Shown: piece by piece, positions 1-7,949 of the stretch | Layout: each line of letters starts with the position of its first letter | Position numbering within the stretch: the first letter of the stretch is position 1 | Program-made: the position numbers and the translations under genes | Notes under the pieces: model-generated | Told to the model about the DNA's origin: nothing | Seen by the model: only the letters and a program-made list of their open reading frames with translations | Databases searched by the model: none | Origin: JBKHJZ01 sp046537875 | GTDB lineage: Bacteria; Actinomycetota; Acidimicrobiia; Acidimicrobiales; VFJN01 | Assembly: GCA_046537875.1 (NCBI GenBank) | Contig: JBKHJZ010000034.1 | Span: forward strand, 1 to 24,377 | Length of the DNA: 24,377 nucleotides | Direction of reading: 5' to 3'

Positions 1-2812
1 CCCGTGTCGCCCGCCACTCGTCGAACGGCGGCAGCGGCGCCGGTGCCCGCGCTGCCGGCGTGGCGTCGGGGCCGGGTGCGCCGGCGTCGGCAGCACCGGC
101 CGCGGCCGCGGCGGACGGCTCGGATTCGGGAACCGCTGCGTCCGCCCCGACATCGACCGCATCGGGCAGCTCGTCGAGCAGCTCCACCGCCTCCGCGGCG
201 CGGGCCACCACCTCCGCGCTGGTGAGCTTGCCGTCCTCGGGGAGTGACGAGCGCCGCTCGGACCTGTGGAGCGAGACCACGAGATGGTCGCGGGCCCGGG
301 TGCAGGCGACGTAGAGCAGGCGGACGCGCTCGTCGTGCGCCATCTGCTCGTCGATGGGTCGCCAGGCCTCGTAGGCGGGCGATGTGACCTTGCGGCCGAT
401 CCTGATCAGGCACTCACCGGACGGGGGCCACGCCACCTCGGCGCTCGCCGCCCGCTGCTGGGGGCGGGTCGACAGCCCGGCCACGACGGTGATCGGGAAC
501 TGCAGCCCCTTCGAGGCGTGGATGGTCATGATCCGGACCGCGTCGTCGTCGGTCTCCGGCAGGACCGCCTCGGCCACCCGCGAGCCCTCGGCCGTCTGCT
601 GGCGGATCCACTCCAGGTACTGGCGGAGGGTGCCGTCGGTGGTCTCGCACCAGGCGCGGGCCTGGTCGATCACGAACCGGACCCGGCGCCAGAGGTCGCG
701 AGCCCGCCCCTCGGCCTCGCCCAGCTCCATGACCCGGCGGTCGCGCACCAGCCGGTCGAGCAGCTCGCTCGGGGTGGTCCAGCGCCGCTCGTCGTGGAGG
801 TCGTGCAGGTAGGCGAGGCCCCGCGCCACCACGTCGTGGTCGGGCACGGCGTCGGGGAGCCGGCGCGCGTGGTTGAACCGCCCGCCACGCTGCTTGAAGC
901 GGAAGAGGTCGTCGTCGCCGCAGGCGAAGAGCGGGGAGCGGAGCGCGGCCACCGTGCTGAGCTCGTCGGTCGGGTCGTCGATGGCGCGCAGCGCCAGTAG
1001 CAGGTCGCGCACCAGCCGGCTGGCGTACACCAGCGACGCCGACTCGGCGCGGTAGGCGATGCCCGCGTCGGACAGCGCGTCCTCCAGCGCGGGGAGCGAC
1101 ATCCGCGTGGGGATGAGGATGGTGATGTCGCCCAGCCGGGCCGGGTGCCAGTCGGGGTGCTCCCAGCGGGTGGACCGGTCGACCTGCCAGCCCTCGCCGA
1201 GGATCCGGCCGATCGTCGCGGCCACCTCGCCGGCCTCCCGGGCGCGCAGCTCGCCGGCACGCGGGCGGTCGGTGTGGACGGCACGCCCGAGGACGGCGAC
1301 GGGCGGCCCGACCGGGGGATCGGGGCGCACGGGGACGAACGGCTCGTACGCCGGCTGCGACGGGGAGCCGTCGCGGTCCTGCCGTGTGATGAGGTGCCCG
1401 AACAGCCGGTTGGCGGCACGGGCCAGGCTCTCGACCGATCGGTGGTTGGTGGTCAGGGCGAGCTTCCGGTCGCCGGTGCCGAACCGCTCGGCCGCCCGGA
1501 GGAACAGCGAGATGTCGGCCCGGCGGAACCGGTAGATCGACTGCTTGGGGTCGCCGACGAAGAAGAGGTGGCCGGGACGGGTGTCGATGTCGTGCCACGG
1601 CCGCTGACCGTCGGCCGGATCCGGGCTCGCGATGAGCGTGGCGAGCTCGACCTGGATCGGATCGGTGTCCTGGAACTCGTCGATGAGCAGGTGGCGGTAG
1701 CGCCGGTGCAGGGTGGCGCGGACGCCGGGCCCGTGCACGGGGTCGCGCAGCATCTGGCGGGCCATCACCAGCAGGTCGTGGAACTCGAGCTGCCCGGCCG
1801 CCCGCCGCTCCTCGGCGGCGTGGAGGGTGAACCGGCGGAGCTCCACCGCCAGCCGGACGACCGCGGTGTGCGCCACCTCGGTGCGGAGATCGTCGCAGCG
1901 GTCGTTGATGTCGTCGACCAGTGCACGGAGGCCGTTGAGGTCGTAGTCCGGGGGCCAGCGGTCCTTCCGCCCCTTGCCGTTGGCCCGCTGGGTGGGGCGG
2001 CCGCCGCCCGACAGCAGCGCCAGCTTGGCGTACTCGTCGTCGACCGCGCGCACCTGGTGGGACCAGTCGGCGAGGTCGCACAGCAGCCCGTGGAGGTGGT
2101 CGCCGCCGTCGAGGCACCGCGTGCGCTCGGCGCAGGCGCCATCGAGCTCGTCCAGCAGGGTGTCGAGCCTGCCGAGCCAGTCGGGGGGTTCGACCGGCTC
2201 GCTGGGTGCCCGCTCGACGACGAGGTCCCAGTTCTGGTTGAAGGCGATCGCGATCGTGCGCAGCGCGTCGACCCGCACGCCGGCCGACGTGGCGAGGAGG
2301 AGGGATCGCTCGACCGCCCGGTCGGCCAGGAGCTCGTCGACGAACCCGGCCCAGCGGTTGTCGAAGGCCACGGCGGACGCCACCTCGTCGAGCACCTCCA
2401 CCCGGGGTGGCAGGCCGGCCTCGATCGGGTGCTCGATCAGGATGCGCTGGGCGAAGCTGTGCAGCGTGCCGACGGCGGCGCCGTCGAGGGCGTCGAGCGC
2501 GCGGCCGCACCGGGTCGCCACGTCGGCGTCCCCGTCGCCCAGGGCCGCCCGGCGGCCGTCGTCGAGCCGGCGGCGCACCCGGTCGCGCAGCTCCGCCGCG
2601 GCCTTCTCGGTGAAGGTGATCGCCGCCACGGCGTCGAGGCTCGCCCGACCACCGGTGACGAGGGCCTCGATCCGGTCGACCAGAGCCCGGGTCTTCCCGG
2701 ACCCGGCCCCCGCCTCGACGAACAGGGTCTCGTCCAGCGCCTCGACGATCCGGCGCCGGTGGGGCAGGTCGGGCCGCTGCTCGCCCGCAGCGGTGGCGTC
2801 GCGGGTGCTCAT
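1..2812 (-). CDS. AddA/UvrD-like ATP-dependent helicase-nuclease subunit (partial, runs off left edge)
   Basis: Superfamily 1A DNA helicase acting in double-strand-break end processing with the AddB-like protein encoded just upstream. About 937 codons are visible from ATG 2812, and the C-terminus lies beyond base 1. Motifs in order: Walker A AGAGSGKT (residues 34-41), motif Ia ITFTEKAAAEL, GTLHSF, Walker B LLIDEFQDTD (D378, E379), motif III VGDPKQSIYRFRRAD, motif IV TTNHRS, motif V TIHASKGLQF (about 763-772) and motif VI YVACTRARD (from 834). An Ala/Pro-rich linker follows, ending in PPFDEWRATR, after which a RecB-type nuclease domain would be expected but is outside the window. The ATG overlaps the TGA of the upstream gene (ATGA), so translation is probably coupled. 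Naming is uncertain between AddA and the mycobacterial AdnB type because the C-terminus is missing. The family assignment itself is firm. Confidence 0.93.
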   Translation of the reverse strand, partial: MSTRDATAAGEQRPDLPHRRRIVEALDETLFVEAGAGSGKTRALVDRIEALVTGGRASLDAVAAITFTEKAAAELRDRVRRRLDDGRRAALGDGDADVATRCGRALDALDGAAVGTLHSFAQRILIEHPIEAGLPPRVEVLDEVASAVAFDNRWAGFVDELLADRAVERSLLLATSAGVRVDALRTIAIAFNQNWDLVVERAPSEPVEPPDWLGRLDTLLDELDGACAERTRCLDGGDHLHGLLCDLADWSHQVRAVDDEYAKLALLSGGGRPTQRANGKGRKDRWPPDYDLNGLRALVDDINDRCDDLRTEVAHTAVVRLAVELRRFTLHAAEERRAAGQLEFHDLLVMARQMLRDPVHGPGVRATLHRRYRHLLIDEFQDTDPIQVELATLIASPDPADGQRPWHDIDTRPGHLFFVGDPKQSIYRFRRADISLFLRAAERFGTGDRKLALTTNHRSVESLARAANRLFGHLITRQDRDGSPSQPAYEPFVPVRPDPPVGPPVAVLGRAVHTDRPRAGELRAREAGEVAATIGRILGEGWQVDRSTRWEHPDWHPARLGDITILIPTRMSLPALEDALSDAGIAYRAESASLVYASRLVRDLLLALRAIDDPTDELSTVAALRSPLFACGDDDLFRFKQRGGRFNHARRLPDAVPDHDVVARGLAYLHDLHDERRWTTPSELLDRLVRDRRVMELGEAEGRARDLWRRVRFVIDQARAWCETTDGTLRQYLEWIRQQTAEGSRVAEAVLPETDDDAVRIMTIHASKGLQFPITVVAGLSTRPQQRAASAEVAWPPSGECLIRIGRKVTSPAYEAWRPIDEQMAHDERVRLLYVACTRARDHLVVSLHRSERRSSLPEDGKLTSAEVVARAAEAVELLDELPDAVDVGADAAVPESEPSAAAAAGAADAGAPGPDATPAARAPAPLPPFDEWRATR

Positions 2813-5800
2813 GCTGCGCCGACCGCCGTGCTCTCGGCCTCGTCGCTCTCGTCCACGGGTTCGGCCAGCGACGCGTAGAGCGCCATCGCGGGGTCGACAC
2901 GCTTGCGCTCCCAGTCGCGGCGCAGGTCGGCGACCCCCAGCCCGTCGGGATCGCAGTACCGGCAGGTGACGTATGCCCCGCCGGTGTCGTCGGGGCGGGC
3001 CGGGAAGATGCCGCGATGGATGCCCTCGACGATCGTCGCGACGCTGGCCCGCACCTTGTCGACGACCTCGGCGTCGACCGCGTAGCCGATGCGTCGGAAG
3101 CGCCCGCGCTCGGACACGAACCAGTAGTGCGCCTCGACCGGGGCATCCGGCCGGCCCGTGGCCATGCGGGCGGCCAACCCGTAGACGGCGAGCTGCAGCC
3201 GGGTGCCCCGCTCGTCGGGGTTCTCGGCGTCGAGGCCCCGGTACGTGCGGTCGCTGCCCGTCTTGTAGTCGATCACGTGCAACGTGCCGTCGTCGGCGCT
3301 GTCGATGCGGTCGGCCGACCCCCGGAAGCGCACGACCCGACCGTCCGCGAGCGGCAGCTCGACGGGACCGAGAGGAGCGTCGTGGTGGCCGAACCGCAGC
3401 TCGGCGGCGAGCAGGCGCCGGCGGGCGTCGCGCCGCACGGCGTCGTCCTCGCGCAGGAACCGGTGCATGAGCGCCATGATCTGCGCACGGTCGCGCCGCC
3501 AGAAGACCGGCCGGCCGGTGTGGCCCTGGTGCTCGTAGTGGTCGCACACCTCGGTGGTGATGGCCGTCATCAGCGCATGATCGTCGGCGCCCCACGGCGC
3601 ATCCGGCCCTGGCTGCCGCTCGGCGGGCCGGTCGAGCACGGCTCGCACGAATCGCTCGAGCACCTCGTGCACGAGCGAGCCGCGATCGATCGGCGTCATC
3701 TCGAGCTGCTGCTCGGGGTCGTCGACCGGTTCGACGCCGAGCAGGTGGCGGACCAGGTAGGCGTGGGGGCACGAGGCCCACGACTCGAGGCGGGTCGACG
3801 ACACGACCTCGTCGGTGGGCGAGGGCACGGCGGCGCCCGCCAGGTTGCCGTCGAACCGGGTGAACGCGTGGCTGCGCCGGGCCCTGAGCGTGGTGGCCCC
3901 GGCAGCCGCGACGGTGTCGGAAGCGGCGGCCAGCCCAGCCCGCAGCCGGTAGTGCTGCTCGGTGGCGGGGACCTCGGCATGGGTGACCGCGTGCGCGAAC
4001 GACGGAACGTGGTGGATCCACTCGCCGTCGACGGCGAGCAGGTCGTCAGCGCTGCCGCTGCCGCCGCCGTCGAGCGCCCGGACCACATCGACGAGCCACC
4101 GGGAGGCCACCCGCTCGTTGGAGGCGCGGAGGTCGCCCCGCGGCGAGCTGAGCAGGTGACGGCCGGCGCTGGCCAGCGCAGCGAGCACCCGGCGGTGCTG
4201 CCGGCCCACGTGCTCGCGGCGCAACGGCAGCTCGCCGTCGAGCCGCTCGCGCTCGCGGTCGGGCAGCAGGGAGTCGTCGTGGAGCGTCGCCGGGAGGCTG
4301 CCCTCGGCCATGCCGAGGATCACGACGAGGTCGAGGTCGAGCCCGACCGCGAACGACAGGGGCGCCACCAGCACCCCGTCGCCGAACCGGCCGATGCGGC
4401 CGAGGTCGGCGTCGAGCTCGAGCGCCAGCGTGCGACGGAACACGTCGAGCGGGCAGGGATGGTCGATGGCGTCGAGGTCGGCGAGCCGGTCGAGCGCCCC
4501 CTCGACCTTCTCGGCCGCCCGGCGCTCGTCGAGCGGCCACGACGCTCGCACGTGGTCGCCCCCGAGGAGGCGAGCGGCGAGGCGGCGCACCCAGGCGACG
4601 TGCTCGGACCACCGCCGGGTGCCGTCCATCGCCGGCGTGATGCCGTCGACGAGGCCCAGCACAGTCGAGCGGAGGTCGCGCGCCTGCTGCTCCCGGTGGC
4701 GGAGGTGCTCGACGTACTCGCGCCGCCGGTCGGTGCCGAGCTCGTCGTGCGGGTCGACCCCCTGGCGGTCGACCTCGTTGGCGCGCTCGGCCAACTCGTC
4801 GGCGAGCCGGGCGAGGAGCCGGCTCCACTGGTCGCGCCCGCTCACCACACCGGCCTGCCGGGACAACCGCTCCCACGCCGCCGTGGGAGCCCGGCGCCCG
4901 TCGGAGGCACGGATCGACGAGCGGGCGAGCAGGCCCATGACGTCGGCACGACGGAACCCGTGGTCGGCAAGGGCGAGCACGTCGAGGAGCGTGCGGCCGA
5001 GCAGGCTGCCGCCGAGCGGCCGCACCGCCGTGCCGTTGGCGGGGACCCCTGCCGCCGCCAGCTGCTCGTGCAGGGTGCGGCCGTAGGGGCGGGGCGTGGG
5101 GTGCAGCACCGCGATGCGCTCGAGCGGTGTGCCCGCGCGGGCCGCATCGACCACGGCCTGGACGGCGGCGCGCACCTCGTCGTCGGCATCGGACGTGGTG
5201 ATCACCCGGGTGCGGGTGGGCTCGACGGGCAGCTGCGGCGCCCCGGCGGTGGGCAGAGTGCAGCCGAGCCGCTCGAGCGAGCGCCGGACCCCGGCGTCCG
5301 CGTCGTCGTACCCGGTGAGGCCGGCGATGACCGTGGTGGGGCGCTCGGCGGCCACGGCCGCAAGCAGGCGTGCCTGCCGCTGCACCAGGTCCTGCGGGAG
5401 GTGCACGACCACGGCGCCGAGGTCGGCGACCAGCGGATCGCCGCGCCGGACCGCCTCGACGGCGGCGTCGGCCAGATCGGCCTCGTCGTACCAGGACCCG
5501 GCCAGCGAGCGACGTGCCCGGCGGACGATGTCGACCACGTCGTGCGCGCGGCGCCCCGTGGACGCCAGGGCGTCGAGCCCCGCGGCGGACACGTCGGACA
5601 GCTCGGCGTAGGCCGTGACGAGCGCGGTCTCGGTCGCCGGGTGCTGGGCGACCGCCGCGAACATGCCGGCATCGGTTGCGAGCGACCGGCGGAGCGCGGT
5701 GGTGATGACCGGGGTGGACACGGGCCGCCGCCCCGCGGCCGCGAGCGAGGCTGCGCCCAGCAGCTCGGCGAGCCGGTAGGGCGTGAGGAAGGTGACGCCG

Positions 5801-6000
5801 ACGATGCCGGGTCCCGACCCGGTGACCGGTGGCAGCGCGCCGCCCGCGAGGAGGCGCCGGGCCGTCACCCCCACGTGGTTGGACGGGACCACGACGGTGA
5901 CCGGCGCGAGCGGATCGCCCCGCTTCGCCGACGCGATGGCGTCGCGCAGCGCGTGGAGCGCCGGCCGGCCGTAGGAGGTGGTGATCACCGTCGGGTGCAC
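2809..6000 (-). CDS. AddB-like PD-(D/E)XK nuclease / inactivated helicase subunit
   Basis: Partner subunit of an AddAB-type helicase-nuclease that resects DNA ends for recombination. From GTG 6000 it has 1063 residues. The N-terminal helicase-like half lacks a Walker A motif (VVVPSNHVGVTARR at the expected place) but keeps AddB-like landmarks such as VVILGMAEGSLP. The C-terminal nuclease domain shows H778 (GSLVHEV), D897, D911-x-K913 (IDYKTG) and Q936 (QLAVY). Fe-S-type cysteines are C744 (SCPHAYL) and the pair C1013/C1016 (CRYC); the usual fourth ligand position holds Gly1022. Start choice: ATG 6033 lies 11 codons further upstream, but a TACTGT box on the minus strand (6013-6008) sits 7 nt before GTG 6000, as in other leaderless genes of this window. 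The stop overlaps the helicase start. The mycobacterial AdnA name is possible, but the degenerate motor fits AddB/RecC better. Confidence 0.9.
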   Translation of the reverse strand: MHPTVITTSYGRPALHALRDAIASAKRGDPLAPVTVVVPSNHVGVTARRLLAGGALPPVTGSGPGIVGVTFLTPYRLAELLGAASLAAAGRRPVSTPVITTALRRSLATDAGMFAAVAQHPATETALVTAYAELSDVSAAGLDALASTGRRAHDVVDIVRRARRSLAGSWYDEADLADAAVEAVRRGDPLVADLGAVVVHLPQDLVQRQARLLAAVAAERPTTVIAGLTGYDDADAGVRRSLERLGCTLPTAGAPQLPVEPTRTRVITTSDADDEVRAAVQAVVDAARAGTPLERIAVLHPTPRPYGRTLHEQLAAAGVPANGTAVRPLGGSLLGRTLLDVLALADHGFRRADVMGLLARSSIRASDGRRAPTAAWERLSRQAGVVSGRDQWSRLLARLADELAERANEVDRQGVDPHDELGTDRRREYVEHLRHREQQARDLRSTVLGLVDGITPAMDGTRRWSEHVAWVRRLAARLLGGDHVRASWPLDERRAAEKVEGALDRLADLDAIDHPCPLDVFRRTLALELDADLGRIGRFGDGVLVAPLSFAVGLDLDLVVILGMAEGSLPATLHDDSLLPDRERERLDGELPLRREHVGRQHRRVLAALASAGRHLLSSPRGDLRASNERVASRWLVDVVRALDGGGSGSADDLLAVDGEWIHHVPSFAHAVTHAEVPATEQHYRLRAGLAAASDTVAAAGATTLRARRSHAFTRFDGNLAGAAVPSPTDEVVSSTRLESWASCPHAYLVRHLLGVEPVDDPEQQLEMTPIDRGSLVHEVLERFVRAVLDRPAERQPGPDAPWGADDHALMTAITTEVCDHYEHQGHTGRPVFWRRDRAQIMALMHRFLREDDAVRRDARRRLLAAELRFGHHDAPLGPVELPLADGRVVRFRGSADRIDSADDGTLHVIDYKTGSDRTYRGLDAENPDERGTRLQLAVYGLAARMATGRPDAPVEAHYWFVSERGRFRRIGYAVDAEVVDKVRASVATIVEGIHRGIFPARPDDTGGAYVTCRYCDPDGLGVADLRRDWERKRVDPAMALYASLAEPVDESDEAESTAVGAA

Positions 6001-6007
6001 GCTCGAC

Positions 6008-6013
6008 ACAGTA
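6008..6013 (-). promoter_or_regulatory. Candidate -10 box for the addB-addA operon
   Basis: Reading the minus strand, TACTGT matches TANNNT and is followed 7 nt later by GTG 6000, which would give a leaderless or near-leaderless transcript. No convincing -35 hexamer is visible. If this is the promoter, the ATG at 6033 cannot be the start. Confidence 0.4.
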
Positions 6014-6249
6014 CGCAGGGGGTGAGACGACATCGGGGCCGTCGCGCTGGGGCCCAGGTCGGGGGGTGTCCCGGCCGCGCACGCCGGTGCGGGGCCGGCG
6101 ATCGGTGCGGCGGTGCGGGGTCATGGACGGCGGGACGCCGGCAGGCCCGGTGAGGCGGTGCGGGGGCCGTGGACCGTGGGCATCGGCGGGCGTGGGCAGA
6201 CCCGGGGCGGGATGGCGGCGAACGCGGTTCGCGCCCCCCGTGGTGGCGG

Positions 6250-6255
6250 TAGGTT
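6250..6255 (+). promoter_or_regulatory. Candidate -10 box for uppS-recO
   Basis: TAGGTT lies 6 nt before the GTG start of uppS. The spacing predicts transcription starting at or next to the start codon. The rest of the 6034-6249 divergent spacer is GC-rich, and I see no further conserved element or credible -35 in it. Confidence 0.45.
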
Positions 6256-6261
6256 GCGACG

Positions 6262-6984
6262 GTGCTCCCCGACGGCATCGACCCCGAGCGTGTGCCCACC
6301 CACATCGCCTGCGTCATGGACGGCAACGGCCGGTGGGCACAGCGACGGGGCCTGCCCCGGACGGAGGGCCATGCGGCGGGGGAGACGGCGCTGTTCGACA
6401 CCGTGGAGGGCGCCATCGACATCGGCCTCCGCTGGCTGACCGTCTACGCGTTCTCGACCGAGAACTGGCGACGCCCGGCGGACGAGGTCCGGTTCCTCAT
6501 GGGGTTCAACGAGTCGCTGCTGCTCCGCCGGCGCGACGAGCTCCACGAGCGCAACGTGCGCGTGCGGTGCATCGGGCGCCGCGACCGGCGGGTGCCCCGG
6601 CGTGTCCTGCGCCGGATCGACGAGTCGGTCGAGCTGACCCGGAACAACACCGGGCTCACCCTGAACCTGGCGTTCAACTACGGCGGGCGCGCCGAGATCA
6701 TCGACGCCGTGCGGGCCCTCGTCCGGGCGGGAACGCCGGCCGGGAGCATCACCGAGGAACGCCTGCGGGAGAACTTCTACGCACCCGACATGCCCGACCC
6801 CGACCTGGTCGTGCGGACCTCGGGCGAGTACCGGATCTCGAACTTCCTGCTGTGGCAGCTCGCCTACAGCGAGCTGGTCTTCACCGACGTGCTGTGGCCG
6901 GACTTCCGGCGGGAGCACCTCTTCGACGCGATCCGCGAGTTCCAGGGGCGCGACCGGCGCTTCGGGGGCGTCCGGTCGCGCTGA
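6262..6984 (+). CDS. uppS: Isoprenyl transferase, undecaprenyl diphosphate synthase family
   Basis: Cis-prenyltransferase that condenses isopentenyl diphosphate onto an allylic diphosphate to make the C50-C55 polyprenyl carrier for cell-wall synthesis, a peripheral cytoplasmic-membrane enzyme. 240 residues, the usual family size. Visible motifs are HIACVMDGNGRWA with the catalytic Asp20, the GHAAG stretch, YAFSTENWRRP, LNLAFNYGGRAEI and DLVVRTSGEYRISNFLLWQLAYSE (abbreviated here) ending in WPDF. The GTG start is supported by the position of the first motif and by TAGGTT 6 nt upstream; there is no Shine-Dalgarno. recO follows after 10 nt, so they are probably cotranscribed. Whether it is the Z-decaprenyl or the short-chain paralogue type cannot be told from this sequence alone. 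Confidence 0.95.
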   Translation: MLPDGIDPERVPTHIACVMDGNGRWAQRRGLPRTEGHAAGETALFDTVEGAIDIGLRWLTVYAFSTENWRRPADEVRFLMGFNESLLLRRRDELHERNVRVRCIGRRDRRVPRRVLRRIDESVELTRNNTGLTLNLAFNYGGRAEIIDAVRALVRAGTPAGSITEERLRENFYAPDMPDPDLVVRTSGEYRISNFLLWQLAYSELVFTDVLWPDFRREHLFDAIREFQGRDRRFGGVRSR

Positions 6985-6994
6985 TCGGGAGCCG

Positions 6995-7711
6995 GTGGCG
7001 CTCTACAACGACCGGGCGGTCGTGCTCCGGACCCACAAGCTGGGGGAGTCGGACCGCATCGTCGTGCTCCTCACCCGGGACCACGGCAAGGTCCGGGCGG
7101 TCGCGAAGGGCATCCGCAAGACGAAGAGCCGCTTCGGGGGCCGGCTCGAGCCCCCCGGCCACGTCGCGGTCCTGCTGTACCGGGGTCGTGAGCTCGACAT
7201 CGTCAGCCAGGCCGAGAGCATCGACCACTTCCGGGACCTGCGCGACGACCTCGACCGGCTCGGGCGAGCGATCACGATGCTCGAGGCCACCGACCAGATC
7301 GCCCTCGACCGTGAGCCCAACCCGCCCCTGTACGACATGCTCGTCGGTGCCCTGCGGACGCTGGCGGGTACCGACGCGCCGCTCGTCGTGGCCGCGTTCT
7401 TCCTCAAGTTGCTCGCCCTCGAGGGGTTCCGGCCGCAGGTGGAGGGCTGCGTCGCCTGCGGGGACGAGGGACCGCTCGTCTCCTGGGCGATCGAGGAGGG
7501 CGGCCTGCGCTGCACGGCGCACCGGCAGGGACCGGCCGTGAGCCCCGCGGCCGTGGCGGTGCTGCAGCGCATCCTGGGCGGTCGGCTCGGCGAGGCGCTC
7601 GGGGAGACCCGGGGACCGGTGGTGTCGGAGGTCGACCACCTGGCCGTCCGGGCGCTGGAGCACCACCTGGAGCGGCGCCTCCGGTCGGTCACCACCTTCC
7701 ACCGGAGCTGA
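6995..7711 (+). CDS. recO: DNA repair protein RecO
   Basis: RecFOR-pathway mediator that helps load RecA onto SSB-coated single-stranded DNA and anneals strands. 238 residues. The N-terminal OB-fold starts in the typical way (LYNDRAVVLRTHKLGESDRIVVLLT) and is followed by the basic stretch VRAVAKGIRKTKSRFGG. A zinc-binding knuckle is visible as C152-x2-C155 and C173-x2-H176; the last position is His where many homologues have Cys. The GTG start has a GGGAG-like ribosome binding site just upstream and lies 10 nt after the uppS stop. uppS and recO are neighbours in many actinobacteria, commonly close to glyS, as here. Confidence 0.94.
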   Translation: MALYNDRAVVLRTHKLGESDRIVVLLTRDHGKVRAVAKGIRKTKSRFGGRLEPPGHVAVLLYRGRELDIVSQAESIDHFRDLRDDLDRLGRAITMLEATDQIALDREPNPPLYDMLVGALRTLAGTDAPLVVAAFFLKLLALEGFRPQVEGCVACGDEGPLVSWAIEEGGLRCTAHRQGPAVSPAAVAVLQRILGGRLGEALGETRGPVVSEVDHLAVRALEHHLERRLRSVTTFHRS

Positions 7712-7758
7712 TCAGAACCGGGATGGCGGGGTCCCGAGAGGTTCCGGGTGGCTCAGCG

Positions 7759-7854
7759 CGAGGTCATGGGTTCCGGCTGATGGAGGGCGAGGTCATGGGT
7801 TCCGGAACCGGAACTGATTGCCTCGGGCTCGATCTCGCGGAACCCATGACCTCG
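7759..7854. repeat. 17-bp repeat, two direct and one inverted copy, forming a long hairpin
   Basis: The sequence cgaggtcatgggttccg occurs at 7759-7775 and 7788-7804 (period 29) and as its exact reverse complement at 7838-7854. Copies two and three can form a perfect 17-bp stem with a 33-nt loop. It lies between the convergent recO and RDD genes, so it could act as a bidirectional terminator. It could also be a REP-like dispersed element. There is no U-tract. The remainder of 7712-7949 shows only a weak small hairpin (CGGGA at 7719-7723 with TCCCG at 7732-7736). Confidence 0.75.
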
Positions 7855-7949
7855 GGATCGTGTGCCCGCGGGTCGTGGGGTGCCCCGGTTCGCCGCTCGA
7901 CAGCGACCTGGGCGCGCGGAGCTCCGCCCGCGCCACGGTGCGACACCCC

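Noticed and set aside
414..3146. A 910-residue open frame on the minus strand, and a similarly long plus-strand frame at 3016-6153
   Set aside because: Both are Arg/Pro/Ala- or Val/Gly-rich translations with no motifs, overlapping the real helicase and AddB-like genes whose conserved motifs lie in other frames.
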